Source: Gemmatimonadota bacterium
GTDB taxonomy: Bacteria > Gemmatimonadota > Gemmatimonadetes > Gemmatimonadales > GWC2-71-9
Length of the DNA: 64,000 nt
Reading direction: 5' to 3'
NCBI GenBank assembly: GCA_009692115.1
Contig: SHZU01000008.1
Location: 62,001 to 126,000 of the forward strand
Part shown: piece after piece, positions 1-7,812 of the stretch
Numbering within the stretch: the first letter of the stretch is position 1
Layout: each line of letters opens with the position of its first letter
The notes under the pieces: model-generated
The model's database searches: none
What the model saw: only the letters and a program-made list of their open reading frames with translations
Told to the model about the DNA's origin: nothing
Translations under genes and position numbers: made by a program

Positions 1-1
1 G

Positions 2-1540
2 CGGGTCGATGCCAAGCCCAAAAGCACGGGCACGGCTACCTACACCCAAGATGTCAAACTACCCGGCATGTTGACGGCGGTCGTGGCCCATCCGCCCCTG
101 TTCGGTGCCACGGTCAAGTCATTCGACGCCACCAAGGCCAAAGCGGTCCCCGGCGTGGTCGACGTGGTGCAGATTCCGACTGGTGTGGCGGTGCTCGGCG
201 AGCACTTCTGGGCCGCCCGGCAAGGGCGTGCCGCTCTCACGGTCGAGTGGGATACCTCGGCGGCCAACAAGCGGGGCACCACCGAAGTGATGGCCGAGTT
301 CCGTGAGTTGGCGGGCCAGCCCGGCATCGAGATCCGCAAGGACGGCGATGCCGAGGCTGCCATTGGCACGGCGGCCAAGACCATCGAGGCTACCTACGAG
401 TTTCCGTTCCTGGCCCATGCGTCGATGGAGCCGCTCAACTGCGTGGTCCACCTCCGGAAGGATGGCGCGGAAGTCTGGAACGGCGATCAGTTCCAAACCG
501 CCGACCAAGGCGCCGTCGCCGGGGTTTTCGGCATGAAGCCAGAGCAGGTCAGGATCAACACACTGTACTCCGGGGGCAGCTTTGGCCGGCGCGCCAACGC
601 CAAGTCCGACTACGTGGTTGAGGCGGCCACCATCGCCAAGGCCATCGAGGGCCGGGCCCCGGTCAAAATGATCTGGACCCGGGAGGACGACACCGGCGCC
701 GGGTACTTCCGCCCCGCGTTCCTGCATCGGATCAAGGGCGGCATTGACGCCTCCGGCAATCCGGTGGCCTGGTGGCACCGGATCGTCGGTCCGGCGCTGA
801 TGGATGGCACTCCGTTCATGCCGCCGGACGGCAAGGACCCGTCATCGTTCGAAGGCGCGGCGGATCATCCCTATGCCGTTGCCAATGTGTTCGTCGACAC
901 TCATTTCCCGAAGAGCGGGATTCCGGTTCAGTGGTGGCGGTCGGTCGGGCACACCCACACCGCCTTTGCCGTCGAAATGTTCATCGACGAGCTGGCCAAG
1001 GCGGCCGGCAAAGATCCGGTCGAATTCCGCCGCGGCCTCTTGGCCAAGGAGCCCCGGCGGTTGGGGGTTCTCAACCTGGCCGCCGAGAAGGCTGGCTGGG
1101 GCACGCCGCTTCCCGCCGGCCGGGCCCGCGGGATCGCGGTCCACAAATCGTTCAACACCTATGTGGCCGAGGTGGCTGAAGTGTCGCTCGAAGGGGGCAA
1201 GCCGCGGGTCCACCGGGTGGTGTGCGCGGTCGACTGCGGGATCGTGGTCAATCCGGATGTGGTGCGGGCCCAGATGGAGGGAGGCATTGCCTTTGGCTTA
1301 GGCGCTGCGCTTTATGGCCAGATTCAAATCGACAAGGGTCGGGTCGTGTCGACCAATTTCGACAAATACCGGGTCCTCCGGCAGCGGGAAATGCCGGTGG
1401 TCGAAGTTCACATGGTCGCCTCGACCGAAGCGCCGACCGGCGTCGGTGAACCCGGCACCCCACCGATTGGTCCGGCGGTGGCCAACGCCTTGTTTGCCCT
1501 GACCGGGAAACCGATCCGAAAAGCGCCGCTCGCCGTCTGA
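2..1540 (+). CDS. Molybdopterin-binding (large) subunit of a xanthine dehydrogenase/isoquinoline oxidoreductase-type hydroxylase, 5' end cut by the window
   Basis: The frame is open from base 2, so the N-terminus lies outside the window; 512 residues are visible. The sequence has the pattern of the IorB-like branch of molybdenum hydroxylases: a GGSFGRR-type segment followed by SDYVVEAA, a [13 protein letters not shown] segment, and near the C-terminus [12 protein letters not shown], where the glutamate matches the catalytic Glu of the family. Such subunits carry the molybdenum cofactor and hydroxylate aldehydes or N-heterocycles, working with a small [2Fe-2S] subunit that is usually encoded next door; it is not visible here and would have to lie upstream. 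The substrate cannot be read from sequence. The gene ends on TGA and is followed by a convergent gene. Confidence 0.88.
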   Translation, partial: RVDAKPKSTGTATYTQDVKLPGMLTAVVAHPPLFGATVKSFDATKAKAVPGVVDVVQIPTGVAVLGEHFWAARQGRAALTVEWDTSAANKRGTTEVMAEFRELAGQPGIEIRKDGDAEAAIGTAAKTIEATYEFPFLAHASMEPLNCVVHLRKDGAEVWNGDQFQTADQGAVAGVFGMKPEQVRINTLYSGGSFGRRANAKSDYVVEAATIAKAIEGRAPVKMIWTREDDTGAGYFRPAFLHRIKGGIDASGNPVAWWHRIVGPALMDGTPFMPPDGKDPSSFEGAADHPYAVANVFVDTHFPKSGIPVQWWRSVGHTHTAFAVEMFIDELAKAAGKDPVEFRRGLLAKEPRRLGVLNLAAEKAGWGTPLPAGRARGIAVHKSFNTYVAEVAEVSLEGGKPRVHRVVCAVDCGIVVNPDVVRAQMEGGIAFGLGAALYGQIQIDKGRVVSTNFDKYRVLRQREMPVVEVHMVASTEAPTGVGEPGTPPIGPAVANALFALTGKPIRKAPLAV

Positions 1541-1585
1541 ATCTTCCCGAGAATCCGAATGCCTGGGGCGGGCGCCAGCCCGCTC

Positions 1586-1987
1586 CTACATCCGGAGGGT
1601 CCAACCCCTTCGAATCAACCCGCCCCGAATTTCGTACATCCACGTCGCATGGTTCCGCTCGCCCGCTTTAGCGTCCCACTCCTCGTAATCCACCACGAAC
1701 GCGCCATCGACCACCCGCGTCGGTACCCGAACCGGGGGCATCGTGTTGGCCTTGAACATCGCGGCGTAGTGTTCCCGGATCGCTGTCTTGCCCGTCCGGA
1801 GGATCTTTCCGGACGGGAACTCGGCCACGACGGCATCCTCGGCGTACAATGCCATGAAGCCGTCGAGGTCGTGCTGGTTGAACGCGTCGATTTGTTTGGT
1901 GGCCACCCGGGCTGGCAGGGTGTCGGTTGTTTGGGCGGTCAGCGCAACGGGGGCCAGCAAGGCCCAGTAACAGCATAAGAATTTCAT
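1586..1987 (-). CDS. Secreted SnoaL/NTF2-like (DUF4440-type) protein
   Basis: 133 residues. The start is placed at ATG 1985-1987, preceded by GGAGAGG, because the protein then opens with a clean signal peptide (MKFLCCYWALLAPVALTAQ). The mature part has the NTF2-like cone-fold look: an IDAFNQHDLDGFMALYAEDA opening helix and strand, then FPSGKILRTGKTAIREHY and repeated beta strands. Family members are small-molecule-binding or isomerase-like scaffolds of varied function, so no reaction is assigned. It starts one base after the stop of the mechanosensitive-channel gene, so the two, and the dehydrogenase upstream, are probably one transcript. Confidence 0.75.
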   Translation of the reverse strand: MKFLCCYWALLAPVALTAQTTDTLPARVATKQIDAFNQHDLDGFMALYAEDAVVAEFPSGKILRTGKTAIREHYAAMFKANTMPPVRVPTRVVDGAFVVDYEEWDAKAGERNHATWMYEIRGGLIRRGWTLRM

Positions 1988-1988
1988 C

Positions 1989-2714
1989 TTAGGGCTGGTC
2001 CTCTCCATTGGCTTCGCGGGCCTCGATCTCGGCGCTGCGCCGTTCCTGCTCCCGGCGTTCGTCCCGCCGTTCCTCGTACCACCGTCGGGTAATCTCACCG
2101 GCCAGGCCGGTGTTTCCAAGCCCGAACGCCAAGCCAGCACCCAGGGCAATGGCGCCGAGAATCAGGGTAAACGCCGCGGTGACGATCTCGGCCGCCACGC
2201 CCATTTGCTGCATGGCCATGAACACCGCGATCAGGACCACCGCCGCCTTAGCGAGCTTGGCCAGGGTCGGCACCCCCTCCACTCCGCCGGCCGAAGCGAG
2301 TACGATAGCCCGAACGAACTCCCCGAGGATCATGCCGAGGATCACGATGATGACGGCGGCAAAGAGGGTGGGGATGTAGGACAGCATCGTCCCGAACATC
2401 TGGTTGATACTGCTGAGACCGAGCGCCGCACTCGCGAGCAGAATGACCACCAGCATCATCAGCCAGAACAGCAAGTTCCCGACCGCGTGAATCGGATCGA
2501 GACGGGTGCCGGTCCGGCCCACCGCCTCGGAAATCCCGCCCGCCTCCGCCATCTTGTTGAAGTTGAGCCGCTTGAGGAGCGAGTCCGTCCACCGCTCAAC
2601 CATCTTGGCGATGAAATACCCCGCCACCAAGATCAGCAGCGAGCCGAAGAACGCCGGCACGACCGCCGCCAATTGATCGAACCCGGCGCGGAGCCTTTCG
2701 ACGATTGGATTCAC
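1989..2714 (-). CDS. Small mechanosensitive-channel-like membrane protein (conserved TM helix/CmpX type)
   Basis: 241 residues with about five hydrophobic segments: residues 17-37, 78-100, 105-132, 146-166 and 172-200. The last ends in a glycine-rich stretch (GAIALGAGLAFGLGN) like the pore-lining region of MscS relatives. The C-terminus is a short highly charged tail of Arg/Glu, lacking the large cytoplasmic cage of true MscS. This is the layout of the conserved-TM-helix (CmpX-like) proteins of the inner membrane, thought to respond to membrane tension. The GTG start overlaps the stop of the upstream dehydrogenase (GTGA), which shows translational coupling. Channel activity is inferred from family only. 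Confidence 0.78.
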   Translation of the reverse strand: MNPIVERLRAGFDQLAAVVPAFFGSLLILVAGYFIAKMVERWTDSLLKRLNFNKMAEAGGISEAVGRTGTRLDPIHAVGNLLFWLMMLVVILLASAALGLSSINQMFGTMLSYIPTLFAAVIIVILGMILGEFVRAIVLASAGGVEGVPTLAKLAKAAVVLIAVFMAMQQMGVAAEIVTAAFTLILGAIALGAGLAFGLGNTGLAGEITRRWYEERRDERREQERRSAEIEAREANGEDQP

Positions 2715-3745
2715 GGGGAGACCTCGATGACGACCTTCCCCATCTGCTCGCCGCTTTCCATGCGTTGATAGGCCTTGAGACCCTGGTCCATTGGCACGAT
2801 CAGGTCCACCACCGGGACGATCGCTCCGCTGTTGGCCGACGCCATCATGGCTTCAAACTCCGGCACCGAGCCCATGGTGGACCCCATGATGGTCCACTGG
2901 AACCAGAACAGCTTCCGGATATCGATCTGGACGTGGGGGCCGGTCGTAGCGCCACAGGTAACCAAACGCCCGCCCGGACGGAGCGCCTTGAGGGACTTGT
3001 CCCAGGTTTTCTCGCCGACCGAATCGACGACCACATCGGCGCCCCGCTTGGTCCAGGCGCGAACCTCCTTGGCCACGTCCTGGGTTCCATGGTTGAGGGT
3101 CAGGTCGGCGCCTAACGCCTTGGCCGCGACAAGCTTGGCATCCGATGAGCTGGTGACCACCACCCGGGCGCCCTGGTGCTTCGCGATTTGGAGCGCGGCG
3201 AGCGACACGCCGCCGCCGATGCCCCAGATCAACACGGTTTCGCCCGTCTCGACCCGGGCTCGGGAGACGATCATCCGCCACGCCGTCAACGCGGCTAGCG
3301 GCAGCGCGGCCGCCTCGGCCCAATTCAGCCGGTCGCTCACCTTGACCACATTTCGCGCCGGCACCACCAAATACTCGGCCACCGTTCCGGCCCGGTGCTC
3401 GCCGAGAATCTGGAAATTCCGGCAAAAGGGGTCTTCACCCGATTGACACATCGGGCACACCCCGCAGGAAAGCCCCGGGTTGACGACGACCCGGTCGCCC
3501 GGGGCAAGGCCCGAAACGCCGGCCCCGACTTGGTCCACCACGCCCGCGGCGTCGGTGCCGACCACGTGGGGGAAGCCAAGGGTGATCCCGGGGAGGCCTC
3601 CTAAGATGAATAAATCCAATCGGTTAAGGGCAGCGGCCTTAACGGAAATTCGGATTTGGTCAGGACCATCGACCGAAGGAGTGGGGACGTCCTGGACCAG
3701 GAGACGGTCCATGCCGCCATGTTCGACTAGCGTCAGCGCTCTCAT
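2711..3745 (-). CDS. Zinc-type alcohol dehydrogenase / quinone oxidoreductase-like protein (MDR superfamily)
   Basis: 344 residues from the ATG at 3743-3745 (MRALTLVEHGGMDRLL). The structural-zinc lobe is present (CGVCPMCQSGEDPFC), and the Rossmann fold is visible as IWGIGGGVSLAALQIAK followed by VVVTSSSDAKL. The usual catalytic-zinc ligands are not obvious: the position of the first Cys reads NRLDLF and the GHE motif reads GTDAAG. The protein may therefore be a zinc-independent reductase that keeps the structural zinc site. It would use NAD(P)H on an unknown carbonyl or enone. It is first in a three-gene minus-strand transcript with the channel-like and NTF2-like genes, and it diverges from the histone-like gene. 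Confidence 0.85.
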   Translation of the reverse strand: MRALTLVEHGGMDRLLVQDVPTPSVDGPDQIRISVKAAALNRLDLFILGGLPGITLGFPHVVGTDAAGVVDQVGAGVSGLAPGDRVVVNPGLSCGVCPMCQSGEDPFCRNFQILGEHRAGTVAEYLVVPARNVVKVSDRLNWAEAAALPLAALTAWRMIVSRARVETGETVLIWGIGGGVSLAALQIAKHQGARVVVTSSSDAKLVAAKALGADLTLNHGTQDVAKEVRAWTKRGADVVVDSVGEKTWDKSLKALRPGGRLVTCGATTGPHVQIDIRKLFWFQWTIMGSTMGSVPEFEAMMASANSGAIVPVVDLIVPMDQGLKAYQRMESGEQMGKVVIEVSP

Positions 3746-3747
3746 AG

Positions 3748-3775
3748 CTTGCACAAGGTTGGGAAGTGGTGCAAG
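3748..3775. promoter_or_regulatory. Inverted repeat in a divergent intergenic region (possible operator)
   Basis: CTTGCAC (3748-3754) and GTGCAAG (3769-3775) are perfect inverted copies with centres 21 bases apart, about two helical turns. The element sits directly against the start codon of the minus-strand dehydrogenase and upstream of the plus-strand histone-like gene. TATAAG follows at 3777. A dimeric regulator binding here could control both genes; this is inference only. Confidence 0.4.
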
Positions 3776-3853
3776 ATATAAGGCGTCACCGTGCTGCGGG
3801 GAGTTCTCGTTCCGCAGAAATCCAGCAGGCATCCGTCGTTGGGGAGGAATCGC

Positions 3854-4309
3854 ATGGTTTTCCGTGACATGGAGATGGGTTGGACCGGCTCGGGTTGGAT
3901 GGAACCGATGCCGTCGTCACCACCGCCGGTTGCTCCCCGGCCAATGGCTGCGCCGACCCCACCCCCGGTGATGCCTCCGAGCGCTCCAAGTCCCAAGGCC
4001 CGAGCCCCCAAGGTGGCAGCGAAGCCGGCCGCCAAGGCCAAGCCTGCAAAACCCACCAAAACGGCTAAAAAAGCCAAAAAAGTCGCCAAAAAGACTAAAA
4101 AAGCCAACAAAGCTGTGAAAAAGGCCAAATCGGCCAAACCAGCCAAGAAGGCCAAGGCGGCGAAGAAGTCGAAGCCCAAGAAGGCCGCGAAGAAGGTTGC
4201 CAAGAAGGTCGCCAAGAAGGTCGCCAAGAAGGTCGCCAAGAAGGTCGCCAAGAAAGCCAAGGGCAAGAAAGCGACGAAGAAGGGCAAAAAAGGCGGCAAG
4301 AAGCGGTAG
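3854..4309 (+). CDS. Histone H1-like lysine/alanine/proline-rich protein (nucleoid-associated)
   Basis: 151 residues. ATG 3854 is chosen because GGGGAGGA lies just upstream. Residues 1-50 are proline-rich. From about residue 50 to the end the chain is almost entirely Lys, Ala, Pro and Val in AKKAKK and KKVA patterns, with no hydrophobic core. This is the composition of bacterial H1-like proteins (HctB/AlgP-type tails), which bind DNA non-specifically and compact the nucleoid; some homologues regulate transcription. The tail contains five exact or near-exact 12-base units, so its length may vary between strains. DNA binding is inferred from composition, not from a specific motif. Confidence 0.75.
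   Translation: MVFRDMEMGWTGSGWMEPMPSSPPPVAPRPMAAPTPPPVMPPSAPSPKARAPKVAAKPAAKAKPAKPTKTAKKAKKVAKKTKKANKAVKKAKSAKPAKKAKAAKKSKPKKAAKKVAKKVAKKVAKKVAKKVAKKAKGKKATKKGKKGGKKR
4190..4249 (+). repeat. Five tandem 12-base units encoding KKVA
   Basis: AAGAAGGTTGCC (4190-4201) is followed by four identical AAGAAGGTCGCC units to 4249, then a diverging AAGAAAGCC. The repeat is in frame, so copy-number change would alter tail length without breaking the histone-like gene. Confidence 0.9.
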
Positions 4310-4312
4310 ACC

Positions 4313-5217
4313 CTGGATCCGAATACTGCGCTCGCCCGGACTGTCGAGTACTTCGGCCGGCGAAGCTCCCGTCATGCCTTCGTCGCTCGCCGGGCGTTTG
4401 GCCGGGCGTTCCCGTCGGACACGGTGCTTCGCGATCAACTGATCGGATCGATCGCCGCCGGCATCCGCCCGGACGGGAAAGCCGCCGACTTTCCCGCCAC
4501 GGCCCTTGCCGTGCTCGATTTGGTCGATCTCGATGCGCCGCCGTCCCGGCTCGACCCCCCCTGACCTGGATCATGGCGCAGGCCAACCGCCCCGGTGGGT
4601 TTGGCGAAGGGTGCACGGCGGCTCGCCATGCCCATCGGGTGTGCGAGCATTTCGTGAGTGGATTCTTCAGTCCCGCCCCGCCGTCCGAGCGGGCCGCCCC
4701 CGCGTCGATGCCTAACGGCAAGGTGTACCAGGTTGAGTCACAAGCCCGGTTTGCGGTCAGTGGCTTGGCCTTGACCGCCGTGCTTCGGGGTGGGCGGGCG
4801 CACGAACCGGCCGCCCAGCGCCACCTCGACAGCTTCTCGAACCTCCAGCTTGAATGGGATACCTAGGGCGAGTTCTTGGTGCCTGATCTGGCCTTCAACG
4901 CGCTGGCGGCCCTGGCGGCGGCTCCGGAGCGATGGCGCCCGACCCTTGAGTCTATGGTGCGGTTAGTTGGGAATCAGCAACTCCGGGACGGGACCTGGCC
5001 CAAGGCCGATTTCTTCAACGCCCTCGACGGGCTCTGCCGGGTCGATCATCTCTTGGTCGGACCGATCCTCGATCAAGCCCTGCCCGGATTGTTGCAGCGC
5101 CAACGGGACGACGGATCGTTCGGCAACGTGGCGGCCGATGAGCGGTCCTTGATCGGGCTCCGGGTGTTGGAACGGGTGGTCAACCCCCCGGCCGCACCAG
5201 CCAAAACACTCCCGTAG
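4313..5217 (+). pseudogene. Decayed prenyltransferase/squalene-cyclase-repeat-like gene
   Basis: Three coding-like stretches follow one another. 4313-4564 (DPNTALARTVEYFGRR and onward) ends at a TGA just after a run of seven C at 4555-4561. The frame then shifts and continues from 4561 to an in-frame TAG at 4864-4866. The same frame resumes to 5217. The last part carries repeats such as LLQRQRDDGSFGN and NQQLRDGTWPK, which resemble the QxxDGSW repeats of the alpha/alpha-barrel prenyltransferase and squalene-cyclase superfamily. No convincing start codon or ribosome site is seen; the first stretch runs directly out of the histone-like gene's frame. One frameshift and one nonsense codon make it a pseudogene unless both are assembly errors. 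Its end overlaps the convergent transporter gene. Confidence 0.6.
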
Positions 5218-5881
5218 CGACCGACCCGAGTGCGATACCCGACGCGATCCGTCGTCCCCATTGCACCGATTGACCGGTGGCCTTCGTGATCGCCACGGCG
5301 AGCATCAACGCGAAGCTCGCCATCCCGACCATCACCCCGGCACAGAAAGCGATCAGGTAGGCCGCCCCAACCCGCCAGTCGTTCATCAGGGTGACGGGAA
5401 TCAGAGCCATCGCGCCGCTGGTGCCCGCGAGTCCATGGAGAAGGCCCACGGCGGTGACGCCCCGGGGGCGATGTTGGTGGGGTCCCGGTGCCGGTCGGTC
5501 GTGGTGGTGCTCGTGCGGCGGCGGCCCGTCCCGGTGGAGGTGAATATGGGCGTGGTCGCCGTGGGATCCGGGTTGATGTTCGTGTAAGTTTCGGCGGCTC
5601 CAAAGCGCCCAGCCGCCGATCCCGATCAGCATCACGCCGACGAGGCGCTCGGCCCAATGATCGAAGGCCGCGGGGACCTTGAGCCCGGACCCGAGCAGCA
5701 CCAGGCCGACGGCCAACACCGCGATCGAATGGCCGATGCCCCACCGGAGTCCGAACCGGACCGCCAGCGGCCACGACGGCCGGCCGCTGACGAAAGTGGA
5801 AACCGCCATGGCGTGATCCGCGTCGACCGCGTGGGCCAGCCCCAGCACGAAGGCCGTAGCAATCGGAAGGAGATCTACCAT
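5180..5881 (-). CDS. Nickel/cobalt transporter-like membrane protein (NiCoT/NicO/UreH relatives)
   Basis: 233 residues, about six membrane segments. The first contains HAVDADH at residues 17-23, which fits the HX4DH metal-recognition signature of nickel/cobalt permeases. A second transmembrane block has RWGIGHS, also typical of the family. A histidine-rich loop at roughly residues 99-142 (clusters such as HEHHHD and HAHIHLH) separates the two halves and probably sequesters metal. The likely role is uptake or export of Ni2+ or Co2+ across the inner membrane. Its ATG shares two bases with the divergent selD ATG. No ribosome site is visible on its own strand, so its start is less certain than that of selD. 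Confidence 0.75.
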   Translation of the reverse strand: MVDLLPIATAFVLGLAHAVDADHAMAVSTFVSGRPSWPLAVRFGLRWGIGHSIAVLAVGLVLLGSGLKVPAAFDHWAERLVGVMLIGIGGWALWSRRNLHEHQPGSHGDHAHIHLHRDGPPPHEHHHDRPAPGPHQHRPRGVTAVGLLHGLAGTSGAMALIPVTLMNDWRVGAAYLIAFCAGVMVGMASFALMLAVAITKATGQSVQWGRRIASGIALGSVATGVFWLVRPGG

Positions 5882-6950
5882 GAGTGATGCATCACGCGAT
5901 CAGCGCCCGAGGATCCGACTCACGTCGTTATCGCACGGCGCGGGTTGAGCCAGTAAACTCGGACCGTCCGAGTTGGCGCAGGTGCTGCGCCACGTTCCCG
6001 GGATCACCGATCCCAACGTATTGGTCGACGCCGCCTCCAAGGACGACGCCGCGGTCTATCGCATTGCCGATGATCGGGCTCTCGTGGTGACGGTCGATTT
6101 CTTCCCGCCCATCGTCGACAATCCGGCCACCTGGGGCGCCATTGCCGCCGCCAACGCCTTGAGCGACATCTACGCGATGGGGGCCACCCCGATTTTCGCC
6201 CTCAATCTAGTGGGATGGCCCCGAGACATCGTGCCCTTCAGCATGTTGGGCGAGGTCCTGGACGGCGCTGCCCGGATCGCCAAGCAGGCCGGCTGCCTGA
6301 TTCTCGGCGGGCACTCGATCGATGATCCCGAGCCCAAGTTCGGGATGGTCGTCGTCGGCGACGTCCACCCCGACCGGATGCTGACCAACGCCGGCGCCCG
6401 GCCCGGCGATCTGATCGTCCTCACCAAGCCCCTTGGCACCGGCATTCTCACCACCGCGCTCAAACGCGGCATCATCGAGGAATCAGAACTTGCCGAAGCC
6501 ATCGGAGTCATGACCACCCTGAACGACAGCGCGGCCAAAGCGGCCGTGGCCCATGGCGCCACCGCCGCCACCGACGTCACCGGCTTTGGACTGCTGGGCC
6601 ATCTCCGGAATATCCTCGGAGCCAGTCAGGTCGGCGCTCAACTGGACGTGGCTCGGCTTCCGCTTTTGGCCGGGGCTGTCGAACTGGCCGCTCAGGGCGC
6701 GGTGCCCGGGGGCACCCGTCGGAACCTCGAGACCGTCGCGGTCGAGTGGGGCGACGACGTGTCCCCGATGGAACAGCTCCTCATGGCCGACGCCCAAACG
6801 TCGGGAGGTCTCCTAATCACGATTCCCGAGGACCGGATTCGAGGGCTGATAGAGGCACTCCGGGCCGCTCGGACCCCGACCCACCGGGTCATCGGGCATA
6901 TCACCGCCCGGTCCGGAGTCATCAAGGTGGGCAGGGGCAGCGGTCTGTAG
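5880..6950 (+). CDS. selD: Selenide, water dikinase with an in-frame TGA (selenocysteine) at the catalytic position
   Basis: SelD makes selenophosphate from selenide and ATP for selenocysteine and selenouridine synthesis. I place the start at ATG 5880, seven bases after a perfect AAGGAG (5867-5872), giving 356 residues including one TGA at codon 23 (5946-5948). Across it the protein reads LTSLSHGAG-U-ASKLGP, matching the E. coli SelD segment HGAG-C-GCK, so TGA stands exactly at the catalytic Cys17 position and Lys26 matches the essential Lys20. The AIRS fold follows: DDAAVY, VTVDFFPPIVD, GGHSIDDPEPKFG, TDVTGFGLLGH. An annotation that reads TGA as stop would begin at the TTG at 5973 and lose the active site. 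A hairpin just after the TGA supports recoding. Selenocysteine-type SelD is known in other bacteria. Confidence 0.93.
5949..5977 (+). promoter_or_regulatory. Candidate bacterial SECIS hairpin in selD
   Basis: Immediately after the TGA at 5946-5948, AACTCGGA (5956-5963) pairs perfectly with TCCGAGTT (5967-5974) around CCG, and the flanking GCC/GGC (5949-5951/5975-5977) extend it past a four-base bulge. If the closing A-U opens, the loop reads ACCGU and includes G-U, as expected for SelB-bound elements. The apical loop lies about 15-20 bases after the TGA, in the range known for bacterial SECIS elements. Confidence 0.72.
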
Positions 6951-6973
6951 CCAAAACCTCTTATTATTCCAGG

Positions 6974-7195
6974 GTGGCCTTTCACTGGACTCCCGCCCGG
7001 ATGGATCAACTCGAACGCGCCGCCCGTGAAGGTCGGCGCGTTGCCTTGTCACGCCGGGGCACCGAATTCGTGGTGGTGGCCCGCCGGCTCGAACTGTCCG
7101 GCAAAGGCGAAAAATTCGTCGGGTTCCTCTCGATGACCGGCCGGGAAATCGTCTTCGAGCTCCGCCACATCGAATCCTTCGAGGTGCTCGGATGA
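6974..7195 (+). CDS. Small conserved-looking protein of unknown function between selD and RNase HI
   Basis: About 73 residues from a GTG at 6974; an internal ATG at 7001 is an alternative, and neither has a strong ribosome site. The chain is basic in its first half (RMDQLERAAREGRRVALSRR) and then shows beta-strand-like segments (TEFVVVARRLEL, KFVGFLSMTGREIVFELRHI). I do not recognise the family. Its stop overlaps the ATG of the RNase HI gene (ATGA at 7192-7195), so it is translationally coupled and probably transcribed with selD. Confidence 0.6.
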   Translation: MAFHWTPARMDQLERAAREGRRVALSRRGTEFVVVARRLELSGKGEKFVGFLSMTGREIVFELRHIESFEVLG

Positions 7196-7812
7196 TCGTC
7201 GTGGCACATCTGGACGAGAGCTGCCTTGGCAACGGCCGGGAGGGAGACAACCCGGGGGGCACCGGCGGCCTGATCGAGATCCGGACCCCGAAAGGCATTG
7301 AGCGGCGCGAGTTCTACCAACACTCCCCGGCCACCACCAACAACCGGATGGCGCTCGCCGGTGCCATCGCCCTGCTCCAACTGCTGTCGGCCAAGGGCAA
7401 GCGGCTCCGGGTCCTGATCGTGTCGGACTCGGAGTATCTGGTTCGCGGGGCCCGCGAATGGCTGCCCGGCTGGGTCAGCCGGGGCTGGAAGCGAAAAAGC
7501 GGCGCCATCGAGAATCTCGAATTGTGGCGAGCCCTCCACGCCTCCCTGGCCCGTCATGCCACCCAATTGGTCTGGGTTCGGGGCCACGCGGGCCAAGTGA
7601 AGAACGAATTTGCCAACGACCTGGCGGTTCGGGCCGCCAAGGAGCAGATCACGTCGGAAGGGATCGCCGCCGCCACCTTCGACCCGTGGCTCGGAGCCCA
7701 GCGGGCCAAGGGCCGCTACCTTGGTTACGACCCCGACGCCACCTTCACCGCCCTCGAAAGCCGGGTGGCCGGGGGTGAATCACTCCCGCTCGGACTCGAA
7801 GAGAAGCGATGA
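7192..7812 (+). CDS. Ribonuclease HI-like protein with a substituted catalytic glutamate
   Basis: 206 residues. RNase HI cuts the RNA strand of RNA-DNA hybrids using a D-E-D-D metal site. Seen here: LDESCLGNG (first Asp, residue 8), VSDSEYLV (third position Asp), and WVRGHAGQVKNEFANDLA (active-site His loop and last Asp). The second position, which reads NNRMEL in E. coli (Glu48), reads NNRMAL here, so the catalytic Glu is Ala; the DNA at 7348-7353 (ATG GCG) confirms it. A roughly 50-residue C-terminal extension after the RNase fold has no motif I recognise. It may be a divergent active subfamily, a hybrid-binding protein or an inactive paralogue. Overlaps by ATGA at both ends tie it to its neighbours. 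Confidence 0.82.
   Translation: MIVVAHLDESCLGNGREGDNPGGTGGLIEIRTPKGIERREFYQHSPATTNNRMALAGAIALLQLLSAKGKRLRVLIVSDSEYLVRGAREWLPGWVSRGWKRKSGAIENLELWRALHASLARHATQLVWVRGHAGQVKNEFANDLAVRAAKEQITSEGIAAATFDPWLGAQRAKGRYLGYDPDATFTALESRVAGGESLPLGLEEKR

Noticed and set aside
4190-4249. Tandem repeat considered as a CRISPR array
   Set aside because: Units of 12 bases with no spacers, in frame inside a lysine-rich gene.
4864-4866. In-frame TAG in the terpene-cyclase-like gene considered as recoding
   Set aside because: The same gene also has a frameshift at a C-run and no start, so decay explains both.
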